Source: Lithospermum erythrorhizon (taxonomy: Eukaryota > Streptophyta > Magnoliopsida > Boraginales > Boraginaceae). From it: a stretch of DNA of 64,000 nucleotides. The position numbers and the translations under genes are program-made. Where the stretch lies: contig JADFUC010002358.1 in NCBI GenBank assembly GCA_019722365.1, positions 744,001 to 808,000 on the forward strand, given 5' to 3'. A model generated the notes under the pieces. The model saw nothing but the letters and a program-made list of their open reading frames with translations. It was not told where the DNA came from and ran no database searches. Positions 35,947-49,011 of the stretch are shown here, piece after piece (positions within the stretch are counted from its first letter, which is position 1; the number at the start of each line of letters is the position of its first letter).

Positions 35947-37835
35947 TTAACTTGAAGAGGCATCAATGTTTCGATGGAGTAGCCCTATGTCCATTCCATT
36001 GTAAGCAATCGGAGCATACATCCACGTATCATCAGAGCTTAAAAGCTGCAAAGCGAAAACATTGTAAATGATTTGTAAATATATTTACGAAACAAATCTG
36101 TAATCCATATAATTTAAATTTCCACCAAATGATTCCTATTATAAGATAATACATACACACATCAAACATTTACATGTAAAAATTAAGGATATTAACATTA
36201 ATTTGAATAAGATCAAATTAGTTTTGTAAGTGATTAGTCAAACTTCAATTCCAAGTTAAACTAAAATGAGGATATTAGCGTTAATATATAATGTAGGTTC
36301 ATATTATATTATTTAATGTGGTTACCTTAATTTGGAGTTGTAAGAATTTCACATATTGAACAGCCTCTTCAAGCATGGTGCTAATGTCAACCTGGAGAAA
36401 GAAGAATTACTTCGTAGATAAGTAAGCATGGTAATAAGAATGTCACTAACTCGTAGCTTGCTATATCAAAACGAAGAAGTTTATATATATTACCTTTGTT
36501 CCATTTGGTACAAGGTTTTGCAGTATTCTCAATCTCTCATTGATCCTTTCTCTTCTTTTCTGTATCAATAACAATGGTAAAATATGAATTCAATCAGCCA
36601 AGTAATTGGTAAGTTGTGTCTGATCAACTACATAATTAATCGATGTGAATTAATTTAATTAATCCATAGATGATATTGCAGAGTGTGCATTATTGTAAGG
36701 AACTACATTCATCTGATATGAGCTTATAGAGATTTGAATATATGTTGCACTTACCCTAGCATAGAGGCTTTGGGGATCTGTTGCTGCCCCTCGACTTGCT
36801 CGGGTCTTTCCCCTTAGGTTTTCTACTTCATCGCCTTTAGGGTATGGACTTGAGGTGGCTCCTCCTTTTGTTTCTTGAAAAGCATTCGAGTCAACCTCAT
36901 CAATGGAGGTACGACTCAATACTGAGTTTTGCTTCTGGAAAATAGCTTCATTCTTTTCCCCTTCATCATCCTCTGAAGAGGCGAGCATTCGATTCTTCTT
37001 CGCCTTCACCATTCTCTTGTTCGTCTGGACCTTTATTATCATCAATTAATTTTTCAACATTATTAAGCTCAAAGACTTATAAATCATATCATGAAAAGTT
37101 ATTAGTACTATAAATAACGATAGATATAAATGTACATCATATTTGGTATCTAGCTAGACTCACATTATTAACAATGGAGTCTCGAGGCCTTTTCTTGCCT
37201 AGAGCGGCTGATAGTTCATTAGGTGGTAAGGAAGATTTAGGCACGCCCGGCATGTCATTCTCTATTCCTAGCTGCAAATTGATCATTCCATCGATACCAT
37301 TGTGATCGATAATTGGTTTATTCTCACTGGGATAATCCATGATGTCTTCACTGCTAACATCTTGGTTAAGATCATCATCTCCAGCCCCCATTGAATATTG
37401 GTTGGTGTTTTTAGTTTCAAGAACATATGTTGTTCTGAACATTTGGGATTGTTCATCACTAGCAATAGGGTGATAATAGCCTTCGTGGTGATACGAAGAG
37501 GAAGTGAAGAGGGAAATACTAGTACCACTAGAATTATTACTATCTTCAGAAAAATAGTAATACATGTTAGTGGATGCATTATGATTTTCTCCTTGATTAG
37601 GAGAGAACATTGAAGATTCATCCATTCCATGAACAAGAGCGGACATGTCCATGTTCGATTCGTGGACAGGCCAGTTGAAGAGGGTGGTGGTGGCTAGGCT
37701 AGATTCACTTGGCAATGTGCAATTATTACCAATCAATTGAGCCATGAAATCAGCCTCCTCAGTGGATGATGATGAATACATTACACTACTGCAATTGTTC
37801 CATTCCCCTTCGGGCATAGCTTCAACATGCTCCAT
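35947..37835 (-). CDS. RSL-class (ROOT HAIR DEFECTIVE SIX-LIKE) bHLH transcription factor (5 exons, 392 aa)
   Basis: Exons on the - strand are 37835-37164, 37030-36755, 36559-36494, 36391-36326 and 36045-35947, all with GT-AG introns; the ATG-to-TAA frame closes. Residues 1-224 are a Ser/Asn-rich, acidic region without a named domain. Residues about 302-360 form the bHLH domain: ASRGAATDPQSLYAR, then KRRERINERLRILQNLVPNG, then VDISTMLEEAVQYVKFLQLQ. Introns fall inside the basic-helix region at positions shared by family members. After helix 2, LLSSDDTWMYAPIAYNGMDI is the signature tail of the RSL2/RSL4-type group (AtbHLH84/85/54/139), which drives root-hair growth under RHD6. The last residues, LLHRNIDASSS, differ from what I expect for the group. 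The exact orthologue is not assigned. Confidence 0.92.
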
Positions 37836-37995
37836 TTTATATTTTCTTGTTCTTTTTTACTACAGAATTATAGCCTAAAAAGCAATCAAGGGAGTAATGA
37901 CAATATCTTTAAGGAAGCTTTTAGAACTGGCCAAAAGAAAGTTTTGTATCTCAGGTAGCTCTCGTTGCTTGAAGCCAGTTTAGAATTGGAGAGAC

Positions 37996-38003
37996 TATTT
38001 ATA
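37996..38003 (-). promoter_or_regulatory. TATA box of the bHLH gene
   Basis: TATAAATA on the - strand lies 161 bp upstream of the ATG at 37835. That fits a start site near 37965-37970 and a leader of about 130 bases. Confidence 0.55.
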
Positions 38004-39115
38004 CTCAATGATTCAAATTTAAAAATCACTCAAATGGTTGACTTAATTCATTCAACTCAATTTTATAATCCTTATTAATTTAAAATAGTTCACCATTTTC
38101 AATCGATTCTAATATCTCTCGAACGGGTAGGGACAACTAAGGGAAGAAGACTGAGTTCAAGAATAATAATGTATGTACTAATAAGATAATGCATTGAATT
38201 GATTGCATTCTTTAATATGAAGCCTCTGTATGTGTCTTCCAATCTCTAACTTCTCTCTATTTTATTTGCAATCATTGTTAAAAAACTAAAATAATTCGTA
38301 ATCCATGCTAAAAATTCATTTCGAATTATAAAAGATGTAGATGAAGTTTAAAGGATCATATATACCTGGCATTCATGGACGTGCAAGTCCTATTCGATAT
38401 GGAGGGAACAATAATATAGGGAAAGTACTTACTAGTAGTAGTATTGTTCTATTTTATTATTGTGACAGTGACCTCCGGATTCTAACTGAAAAATAACAGC
38501 TGAGACAAATAGTATCCCCACCTGGTTCTTGTAATATCCAAACCTAACCAAAACCAATAGAGTCTGCTCACCATTCACATACATATGGACAACTAGATTT
38601 ATTTAGTTAGTTAGTGCATATATATGCAACGATAATAATCTCCGTAATTGCATAAATGATCCTGGAAAATGAATTGGAGTAAATTTACATTACAACTTGT
38701 TGAGAGAGTCTTGCGAGTTCTTGCACGACTCTCTCATGATAATAATTAGCGACTCTCATCAGTATCTATTTGGACGGTTATTTTGATTATAGTGTATTTG
38801 GACGGTTATTTTAACAAGTGTATGTACAACCTGTGTTGATAATTACGCATCAGTGATAGTAGTAGCGAGTATTTTCGGAGTTGCTTATCACCAATTGATT
38901 TTTTAGCTTTAGCATAATAGAGGTCGAGCCTCTCTTGGCTCTTGTATGGGTATTTAGAAACATTCAATTGAAATAGATACTGGAATTCCGATCCAGACCA
39001 GATCAATCCCCTGTTTATCAAAATTTATTATTAGTCCTTAATAATGTAGAACCATAATGTTAGTCCCAATAATTGCATAAATATTGTAGTAATGGTCTCC
39101 CATGCCAAAATTATA
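38004..39115. other. Upstream region of the bHLH gene
   Basis: The near part is the likely promoter. I searched for the root-hair element consensus and saw no convincing match. CACG-containing words occur near 38716 and 38375 but do not fit the spacing. No second gene was recognised. Confidence 0.4.
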
Positions 39116-39452
39116 CTCCCTTCATTCCTAAAAGATTGTCCACTTTTAAATTTTTAACTTTAATAGCTAAATTTCACCATAAATATTTTGCTTTCAGATT
39201 TTATAATATCTACTTAAAAATATATCAATCGATAGAATTTGAAATGTATTGTTTATTCATATAGGTTTCATAAAGATTAAGAAAGGGACGTTAAGCCAGA
39301 CGCTTATTTTTTATCATAATGCATTTATTTGTTATAATTATATACAATAGAAAAAATATTACTTGAGAAACAAAATTATCTAAGAAATAAACTTTTATAA
39401 ATTATAAGGAACAACATTTCATTAAAATTATGAAATTATCGACATGGAGGAG
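39116..39452. mobile_element. Stowaway-like MITE, 337 bp
   Basis: Bounded by TA (39114-39115 and 39453-39454). The left end is CTCCCTTCATTCCTAAAAGA and the right end is ATCGACATGGAGGAG, giving imperfect terminal inverted repeats. It is A+T-rich and non-coding. Confidence 0.6.
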
Positions 39453-40013
39453 TAACTTATTACATCTTTGTTGTCGTGAGCAAACTCTAATGAATCTGGT
39501 GAAGTAGTTTTGTTTTTCACTTTAGATGTCATGTCTTTTAATTTGGATATATTGTTTACTCTTGCTGTGTAAGATTTGAGTAATTTGTCCTCATTTTCTC
39601 AATGTACGCTCTCTTGTTCCAAATGTTTCATAATAATAATACATATGTTCAAATAAACAAGCAACAATGCTAACTAATATGTTATGAACAAAAAATTCAT
39701 TAATGTAAAACATAAAAAGTTGCTTTACATTATACATAAATTTATAATATACTATATAAACTTTATATGATGTATTAATTTATATAGATAATATTATTTG
39801 CTATTCTGATTGAAATTAATAATAAAAACTAATGAGGATTGTATGTGTAACCTATTAATAGTTTTAGAAAGTATATAAGATAAAACATATATAAAATATA
39901 ATTAAATTATTACAGTAATATAATAACTTTTTAAAAGAATATAAATTGTAAGAAACAGACTAAAATCAGTATACACCCCAAATCAAGTTACAACTCATAA
40001 CTTTTATTTAGTA

Positions 40014-40261
40014 CTCTCTCTCCGTCCCTAATTACTTGATCATGTAATTAAAAAAGTATTTTAATTCTATTAAGTAATTCAACTTATTTTACTATTTTCA
40101 AGTATAAATTATCAACCAAATCTAGTTAATATTGTGAGCAAAGGAATGACAAGTTGAATGCTTTTTAAAAGCTTCAGCAAGTATTACATCAAAATATAAA
40201 CCACAAGAAATTAACAAGATTTTTGATATATGATCAACTAAATAGGACCGAAAGTGGAAAG
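40014..40261. mobile_element. Stowaway-like MITE, 248 bp
   Basis: Bounded by TA (40012-40013 and 40262-40263). The left end is CTCTCTCTCCGTCCCTAATT followed by ACTTGATCA. The right end, TGATCAACTAAATAGGACCG plus AAAGTGGAAAG, is its imperfect inverted copy over about 30 bases. Confidence 0.75.
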
Positions 40262-40263
40262 TA

Positions 40264-42529
40264 TAAAATATGATGAAAATTATATCAAAATGGAATTAAA
40301 GTGAATACTAATATCATTAATTTTATATAAAATGTGGAAAAATTTTATATTAATTATATTACCAATTTTATATAATTATATTAATTTATCAAAAGTAATT
40401 TATCATCAAAGCTTTTATACAAAACGCCATACCCTGGCGAAAAATAACTATTAGATGATTAAGACAAAACGTACATGTTCAAATCTTTATTGGCATACGT
40501 AATTTTCAAATTTTATCCATTGCTATTTTGCCTAGTGTATAGATCAATTAGGTCGTTGAGTTTTTAATATAACCAGATTAGGTTCTTGGATCAATTTTGG
40601 CATACTCAATTATTGGTATACCCTTATATACTTAATACTTTATTATATTTCATATTAAAAATATGTAAAAAAAATTGTTCCATTTTTCAAAATTAAAATA
40701 CTTATTGGTTATGAAAATAACTTTATTTATTCATGAATTTAATATTTCTTCCATTTTTGGGCCACATCCTAAGAAAAAAATTTTGCTTTTAAAATATTTG
40801 TCACTTTGAAATTCTAATGCAATATTTGATTGATTTTTACTTTTAAGCCTATTTAATGACATGTATTTAAACTTCTAATTCCAATACATTCATTAATTTA
40901 TTATTTGATTAATTAATTAGGGATATATGTAAAATGTCATTCTTTATTAATTGATTCTTAATTGACGTGAAAATAGCTTGGACAACAACTAAAAAAAACG
41001 GAAGAGAGTATTATTTATAAAATTTAATAATTTTTAAATAAAAGTGAATTAACTTCAATTAGATAAAATATTGATATGTATCTATGAAAGGTTATAATTT
41101 TCAATAAGATATTTGAGTTTATGTTAAAAGACCCAGTTGATAGAAAATAAAATTTTGGAATATAGTTTTTAAATAATTATAATAGTTCAATGATTTATAT
41201 CTGGCCACTTTATTTATTAGTTTATTATAACTTTTTACTTTTATAATAAAAATAATGTAAAAAAAATAAAAATCAAATTCAATCTTATAATTTAGATATA
41301 TTAAATTAATTAATAAATTCAATTTACCATCTAAATTTTATCTTGAAATTAAAACATGTTTAATAAAATTGAATTGGAGGAACAGATGCATGTATATGAT
41401 GTTGATGATGTTCAAGCAGAATGAAGAAAATTCAAAAATTAACAATAACAATAAAATACTCCCTTCCTCCCTAAAATATCATTCAATTTTAAATATTGAT
41501 AGTTGTTTTTTAAATTTTAAACTTAAATATTTTTTAATATGATGTATAAGGTTTGTAAAAATATAATATTTGAAATCTTCTATCTTAGAATAGTTAACAT
41601 GATAATTTTATATTCACATCAAAGTTGTTATTAATAAAAAGTAAAACAAAGTAATGTTTTTAATGATAAAAGCATTACCGTTTAGACAATGTGAATTGAA
41701 GACGATTTAACAGTTATATCTTGACGATTATAGAGTGTCAATGAATAACGCAAGACAATTTTAGCTATTTTATGTTGTGGACGTCAAATGTTGAAGTTAT
41801 TCTATCTGATTCATCAACCTATATGAAAGTTTGCTTGTAGGTTAGATTTGTGTCTCTTACGTTGCAAAGAAGATCATCAATGCATTATGTATAACTTTGA
41901 ATATAACTAAAATTAAAATTCTGAAAAACTAAAATCGATTATTATAGGATTCTATTTTTAAGTTTTTATTTATTTGATAAATTCAAGTTGTCTTCAATTA
42001 AGTATCAAAATAAATTTTTTAATAAGGATATTATTATCAAAATAAACATATTTAAAAGAATTGGTTTATATCACTTAATTTCCTTCTAAAAGGTCAATTG
42101 AAAATTAAGTAGCATAATACATGCATTGTCGAATTAGTTAAGAAAATAAAACTGTTGATTATTGTACTTTTATTGGTGAGTATCAAATATTCGAATATAT
42201 TATATTGGTAATTTAATTGGCACTGGCTTTTAGTCTAGTACTTGCGTGATTAAAAATTATGGCAATGTTCGCCTCACCGACATCGAATGACAAGGTATTA
42301 AATAAAAATAAATTCCTACAATGAGTTGATTTTTATATGTGGAACCTATATTGTTAGATTTGTATTTATAGACTTTTAGTTAAATTAAAATTTATCAAAA
42401 TATAATTATACCCTTCAATAACTCACAAATTAATTATTATTCGAGTAGCGTATTTTGCCTGCTCATTGGGTGGGAATCGAATTATTTTAGTCCGTTCATG
42501 ATAAAGTGGGATAGACTTTTAAGACAATT

Positions 42530-42530
<1 letters not shown>
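40264..42530. other. A+T-rich spacer, no gene recognised
   Basis: Very A+T-rich. A lone MITE-like end (CTCCCTTCCTCCCTAAAATA) lies near 41459 without a matching partner. No sustained coding sequence was seen. Confidence 0.4.
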
Positions 42531-42531
<1 letters not shown>

Positions 42532-42581
<50 letters not shown>

Positions 42582-42592
42582 TATATATATTA
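42532..42592. repeat. (TA)n microsatellite
   Basis: Almost perfect TA repeat with one GT interruption near 42579. Confidence 0.9.
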
Positions 42593-43860
42593 TACAATCA
42601 AAATATTTACAAATGAAAGTTTTAATTATTAAAAAAGTTCAAAAGTTTGATAATTTTAAGCGAATCTAGGAGTATTATAATATTGCATTCATCCACAATA
42701 ACCTAATAGGACCATTACCCCGATATTTTTGAATTTTCTGCAACTATTATATACAAGACTAATAAACCATGATATTATTTGGAATCAAAATTGAAGGGTT
42801 GCCCCAAAAGTAGCTCCAATGGTGCTTTGCCGTTCGTCTTTAATGATTACGTCAATATGAACTATACCCCCAACAATTGTGCTTATATTGAAATCTAAAT
42901 ATGCAAAAGAAAGAAGGTAGAATTACGATCAAAGCCAGAATCGATTTAAGATTTCAATCAAATTGATAATTACGAATCTAATTTATACTGGAGTATTATT
43001 TTACCGATATGTACTAATGTTATTATATGTAATTTTAACCAGCTAATATTTGTTTCCTTTTTTTTAATCCATTATAAGAAATTTTCAATGTTATCCTTGC
43101 GATCTGACAACACGAACAAAATACATACGGTTGGTGGTTAGAATAAATATATCAGAAATACTATGGATAAAGAAGCTCTATATGTATGCAGGGAGAGACA
43201 TGCTCTTACAATATTATTAGGCAAATATCGAAAGAGCGTCAAAACATGGTGTTCATTTCATTTCATGGGTAACGGACGATTTTCCACAAGAAATGTGTCT
43301 GATCTTACGTTCACCCAAAAGATTATTATTGCTCATGATACTGTATTATATTTTCTCCAAAATAATCAATTTCAAGAATAATAAAGCTAAAGACAATTTG
43401 ATCCTCCAACGAAATTTCGTGGAAACTGTGTAAGCAAGGTTTTCTAAATGCTTGCATATATCTTAATAGTAGTATATGCTCTGTATATAATAATCTCACT
43501 CATTGATACTAATCTCTATCTTATGCTATCTTATGGAATCTTCAAGTATCTTGCAAGCTAGCCAAGTTGAGATTTGTATTGATAATTTCAAATAGTAATT
43601 GATCTAGAGCAAAAGCCACTTCTAATTTGCATATTTTTTATTGTAAAAATATTATTTTTAAATTTAACCTATGATATGAATTCCAAAAGCTAAGGCATCA
43701 TCATGGAAAAATTTAGCCCTTGCCATTAATATCTAACCAATGTATATTTAGAAGTTGATGGACTATTTTCGCAAGTTCTTTTTAAGTGATTATCAAGATT
43801 GAATGGAGATCGGGAATTGAAGCATCTAATGAAGAAAAATGATTGTACTTGATCTTTTGC
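42593..43860. other. Spacer, no gene confirmed
   Basis: The frame 43163-43381 (72 codons, ATG) reads as an ordinary-looking mixed peptide (MDKEALYVCRERHALTILLG) but matches no family I recognise and has no splice context. It may be part of a decayed element. Confidence 0.3.
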
Positions 43861-43869
43861 TATCTATCT

Positions 43870-44370
43870 ATAGGAAGAAAAAGAGGAAATTATCGGGGTG
43901 ATATCAAGAATTTATCACAGCTTACCCCTATAAGTTTTATCGCAAATGGCCTCAGAATGTAGATACAAAAGAATTGCCCTAAATTAATGATATTTGTCGT
44001 TAATCTTAAAGAAAATTTAGGTCTATTTTTTTGTCAAAATGTATTTAATAAATATTGGAAAAACATAAATTGACAAAATTAACTTAATCAAGAAGAAACT
44101 AAATTTGGCTTCTAATCAATAATTTCAATTTTTGTTAAATTTTATTAAATTTTATATTTTTTCCTTAAAAATATTATCTAAATTAGTAATTTTGGACTAA
44201 ATTTGTATCAAATTTTTTCTCCGTTAACATTTAATGGGCTAAGTAATTTGCGACCATTTCTGCACACGATAAATACGAGGCATTCAGTGATATCAAACTA
44301 TTTACGTAATTAAATCAAGAACGACACTAAATCATCGGGATCATTCGATAATTATCTATAGGAAGAAAAA
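43870..44370. repeat. Possible decayed foldback element
   Basis: The left half has GGTGATATCA.. and GAAAATTTAGGTC. The right half carries the inverted equivalents (CAAATTTAGTCC-type words and TGATATCA near 44290). ATCTATAGGAAGAAAAA also recurs directly near 43868 and 44354. Many mismatches make this tentative. Confidence 0.3.
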
Positions 44371-45449
44371 ATTGGATTAAGGGCTATTACACATATACTC
44401 CTATGATAGATGTTTATTGGAAATCACCTTAAACCACATCATGATGATTTCAAACCTTTATTCTTATCCTATGGCGCAAACTTTGCGAGATCCTCATAAA
44501 TATACAAATTCATTTCTTGGATGACAGTGTACTACTTTACAAAGTGAATTGATAAAATAAAATTGAGGCTTTTATGCAGTGTGAAATTTACTTATACTAT
44601 TAAATGTACTTGCATTCCACGTAATTATTTATATTTCAAACATTTAAATTAAGATAATAAATATAATTAACTATTTAATGGAATTTATATAAATTATACT
44701 TTGATTTATATTATAACTCATTTTGTCTATAGCTATACGACCAATTTAATTTTTAACAATATAATTTTAATAATGATTTAAAAGTTTTGCTACTATACTA
44801 CTTTCATTTTAAAGGCTTAATGTTAAAGACATTACGCAATTTTATTTATTAGTTAGAAAACATCACTTTCACTTTACACAAAAATACACTTATGTTATTT
44901 TATTTATTGTTAGAAACATCATTTCAATTGATTAAAGAAATATAAATTATTTATAGTTCTACTATTTAATTTATTTTATGTATTTATTTTAACATATTTT
45001 AATTGATGATTGACCTAATAATGTATTATTTGCACAAAATGAATAATATCAAGATAAGTTTCATGAAATTTCAATTTAGCCACTAGCCAAAAAAGCAGGT
45101 ACACACATTGGGATGTCCTCTTCGAATGTGAAATACTCCAAATGAATCTTTATAATAAAATCAATAGAATGAAAGATGCATATTCCCTTTAAAAACTATA
45201 TTCAAGTAATAATTTCAATAAAAGCTTAAACCTCAATAGCAGGATTAGCTACTTGAGTCCCATTTAAGAGCTTATGTAATTCTAAGAAGTTTTAAGGGCT
45301 ATAAAGCAGATAATTGTATTTTTACCTAATTCAAATGTAAGTACGTAACCACCTCATAAACATCAGTATTTCTACCTAGGCGGCTTAATGGAAAAAACTT
45401 GAAATACCTAAATGTCTCTCGTTTATATGAACCGTATCATCAAATCAGA

Positions 45450-48005
45450 ATAACCCGTTACAAAAAATAAAAAAAATAAAAAAATTTCGACGAAGGGTCG
45501 TAAATCTTAATAAGTATAATTTTTTTTCATGATAATATTATTTTTAAAATTGAAATTCGGCTCCCTCATTTATAATTTAGTAGTGTTTTGCTATGGAAGA
45601 ATTTTGATTCCTTTGAACGCCTGTGGGAGGATGCAAGCATTTATGTCGGAGACTAACCCAAACCCGAACTTACTTAATTTTTTATAAATATCTGCAAGCT
45701 TATCCCTCCACATCATCAAACACTTCACCATTCGCATCTTGTTCCATTTTTGGCAGATATTTCCTCTCCCCCCCACTCTAACATTTTTTCCATTTCTCTC
45801 TTCAATTGTCGCCAAACTCAAAACCGCTTTGTAGAATATTGTCTTTCTATCATTCTCTTCGAGTTAAGGTAAGAAGAAATTTTAAGTCTTCGAGATATTT
45901 CTTGGGTTTCAGATAGCGACTTTAGTTGACTTTAAGCATAATTGAATTTTATGATAAATCTTAGTTGATAAGGGTTCTATAACGATATAAGCCGACAAAT
46001 TCACGATTTAAGGGTTGGCGCATGGCCGAGTTGATTTTAGGTTTTCGTTGACTTTTTAGGTCGATATTTTTCAAAACTTTAAATGCGTAAGAGGTTATAT
46101 CGTGACCTTATTATAGTTGTTATGATGTTAAACTGGTGATTTAAAAATTTATTAAAGGGTGTTATTGAAAAGGAAAAATTCCTAGTCGAGTTATACCTGA
46201 TATTTCGAGAGTATGATTGTTAATTGCGGACTTGATGACAATTAGGAATAACTTATGTTGATTTGCAGTTTAAAGTGATACTAAATTTAGCTGGGGATCG
46301 ATTGGTCAGGTCCGACGGGATTATAATTCGATACGCTTATCCGCCGTTGTAATTCATTTGAAATAGTTCCCCAAGAATCAAGCTGCGTATCCTCTGTAAC
46401 GCCGTATAAGTAATAGGTTTTGATCATACTTTCCGGGTATTTTGTTGGTACGCCGATCGGGAAAGCTAGCCATTCTCACTGCCTTTCAAGGTCTCATGGC
46501 TGCTTAGAAAGTGAAGACTTATCTCACGGTGTTACTTTACGACTTACCTCGATCTGGTGGATAGCTACTATCACAGCGATTATGTGAGAACGATGCACAT
46601 GTCATCAGGTTATGATTACGAATGATATATACGTAATTGTTGTAAGTTATGTGATTCTGCTTCGTGGCTCAAGATCGGGCTTGGTGCGCAAATTGAACCC
46701 CAACTTATATTCCGAATTTCCGTACCTCACGGCACTATTATATTGCGGCCCTTGCCTGCACTTTGATATGCTCAGGCCTCACGGGCGATTGTGATCGATG
46801 CATGATCATGGACAGCTTTAGCTACTGTGAATATCATTGGGGGAGCAGAGTAGTTGTTCACATGCATGAAGCTCGAGGCCTCGAGTATCGGGGCGACTCA
46901 TAGTCGGGATTACTGTGTGATTGTGCGACTCTCCTTCCTCAAGTGGGCGACATGCGACGCTATTGGTCTCTATACCACAGATAAGCCATAAGCATGTACC
47001 TTTTATACTTCGTATAAGAGCGGTATGACTCTCTTTCTTTGATCGCTGGCCGCAGATTGTTTAAGGTGGGTCTATACTACGCAGATAACAGGTGCTTTGG
47101 CCTTATACTTCGGTATAAGAGCGGTATGAGTCTTTGATCACTTTGTCAGGCGCATTGTCGATGCTGCCCTATATTACGTATAATACAAGGGTTTGGCCTT
47201 ATACTTCTAAGATAAGAGCGGTATGACAGCGGTCGATCCATTCCCGCAGTGTACTTGATCGAGTATATACGAGGCTGGTATACTCAGGAGATATTTAAGA
47301 GATGTTTAATTTACCAGATTTATAATGATGCCGAGTCTCTCGTGATTTCATTCAAAGGACATGCGTTTTATCGAGACCTTCTATTATATCTTAAATACGT
47401 TACGCCTTGTGACCTTCTTTGAAACATTATTGTATGATCTGATTAAATAGTCCCGGATATATGATATTATTCATATTTGACTATTAAAATTCGACTATCT
47501 CAAGCTGGCCGTAAGCTTCACCCCGTTGCTTCAAGCCACACCTCGCCACGGGCTGCATTTTACTCACAGCCAGTGGCTGGGCTGAACAAGAGGTCGTCGG
47601 AGAGTTTGTTCCGAGTGGCTAAAAGCGAAAGACGGAAGGCCGAGGGATCCCTGGGCAGCCTCATTTTGATTGTCAACCGCTATCGTCAGATTTCCTCAAT
47701 TCCAATTGCCGGTAGCGTCATTCTCAGATTCTGTGGATACAAGACAGACATCTGTCAGGTGAAATTCTCGCCGCATTACTTTATTTTGGGATAGGCTGTG
47801 TATATATATATGGGTCATTATTTCGAGTATCACCGATGGATTATAAATTTTTTAAAACTGCTTTTGATTTTTTGAAACTTAATCAGTGATCACATTTTGG
47901 ATGAAACGAATCGTGTTTTAAACCGAAATGGCCCATCGGTTTGGGTGACACCGCGTTCGATTTTAATGACTCTCACCGTATGCAACAATTCGGGGCGGTA
48001 ATTAT
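45450..48005 (+). mobile_element. LTR-like non-coding element, copy B
   Basis: It is homologous, in opposite orientation, to the 23.3-27.2 kb insertion. It starts near AATAACCCGTTACAAAAAAT and ends near CAATTCGGGGCGGT. A subrepeat of about 100 bp carrying TTATACTTCGTATAAGAGCG occurs three times, at about 47002, 47103 and 47199; its core TTATAC-TTC-GTATAA is a small hairpin. The G+C content is higher than the surroundings. No pol domain was found. A long (solo) LTR of a Ty3/gypsy-type element is the best guess. The open frame at 47477-47794 lies within it and is not considered a gene. Confidence 0.55.
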
Positions 48006-48341
48006 ACAAATATCTTTACTTATAGGATGATCCAACGCGTGTAACTATGTAAGCTCAAGGTTTACAATATATGTGTAAAGCTCCCAAGATAGCTTCTATT
48101 ACTGATACTTTACACTTTTAAAATTTTGATATAAATAACAACTTTAATATAAAGGTCACAAGTGTTTCTATTCAAATAATACGATTTATTCATTTGTACA
48201 TCTAATGTTCATCATCAAAGTGGATTACATACCTATTATATACATATTCATGTACGATTTTTTATACTATAACGTCGATTTAATTATATAAGTATTATTA
48301 TAATAATATACCTAATTTAGCTTACTAATTACTAATCAATA

Positions 48342-48592
48342 CTCTCTCCATTTTTTTTAGTTTCATTTTAGACATTTAATTTGTACATGGATTAAGAAAA
48401 AATAGTCAAAAGTGCATCGAAATGTAACGACAATCAATCGGAACAATATCATTGTCGGTCATAATTTAAAGAGAAAAAATATTCAAAAAGTACATTGAAA
48501 ATGTAAAAATGCTATTTATTATGCTAAAACGATAACTAAAAAAAATAATTTTTTTGGCTAAAATCAAATAACTAAAAAAACTAAGTGAAAGA
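48342..48592. mobile_element. Stowaway-like MITE, family B, copy 3
   Basis: It begins CTCTCTCCATTTTTTTTAGT after TA and ends near CTAAGTGAAAG. Internally it shares TAACGACAATCAAT..AACAATATCAT and AAAAAGTACATTGAAAATGT with the copies at 8.6-9.1 kb. The right boundary is approximate. Confidence 0.65.
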
Positions 48593-48774
48593 TAAATAAA
48601 GGAAGATTGAATTTTGTTTAATTTTTCTTCATATGTTTAATTCAACTCTAATTAATTATTGTATATATAGTTTATAGATAAATATATTTTTATTTAAGCA
48701 TACAAATTAATATGTTATATATATTATAATTAAAAAATTAAATGTTTGAATAAAATATCCAAATCTATTAAATT

Positions 48775-49011
48775 TCAAATAAAATTAAACGATTATCATT
48801 TTGATTTAAATGTCTAAATTACCAAACTTTTACGCCTTTATCGATAAACATAATATTGATTTGAATAAAATTTAATGTCAATATTAAAGCTTATCGAAAT
48901 ATTGTTATTTGATAATTTTACCAAATATTATACAACAAAAATAAAAATATTTGAATTTAACATTTAATTCCTTTAAAAATCAGAATTTAAACTCGACAAT
49001 CTATCGGTATG
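48775..49011. mobile_element. Stowaway-like MITE, family A, degenerate copy within repeat copy C
   Basis: It matches the reverse complement of 1390-1633 (TTTGATTTAAATGTC, ATTTGATAATTTTACCAAAT, ACAACAAAAATAAAAATATT). Both CTCCCTCC ends have decayed. Confidence 0.65.

Noticed and set aside
36659..37045. 128-codon - strand frame including bHLH exon 2
   Set aside because: Only 36755-37030 is coding. The ends run into introns, as shown by the splice sites and the KRRERIN continuation.
38360..38730. Root-hair element in the bHLH promoter
   Set aside because: CACG-type words are present, but the spacing to a TG half-site does not fit the consensus.
45591..45821. 76-codon - strand frame
   Set aside because: Within LTR-like copy B, in a region homologous to non-coding sequence at 26.6-27.1 kb.
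47477..47794. 105-codon + strand frame with higher G+C
   Set aside because: Part of LTR-like copy B. It has no recognised domain and no counterpart in copy A.
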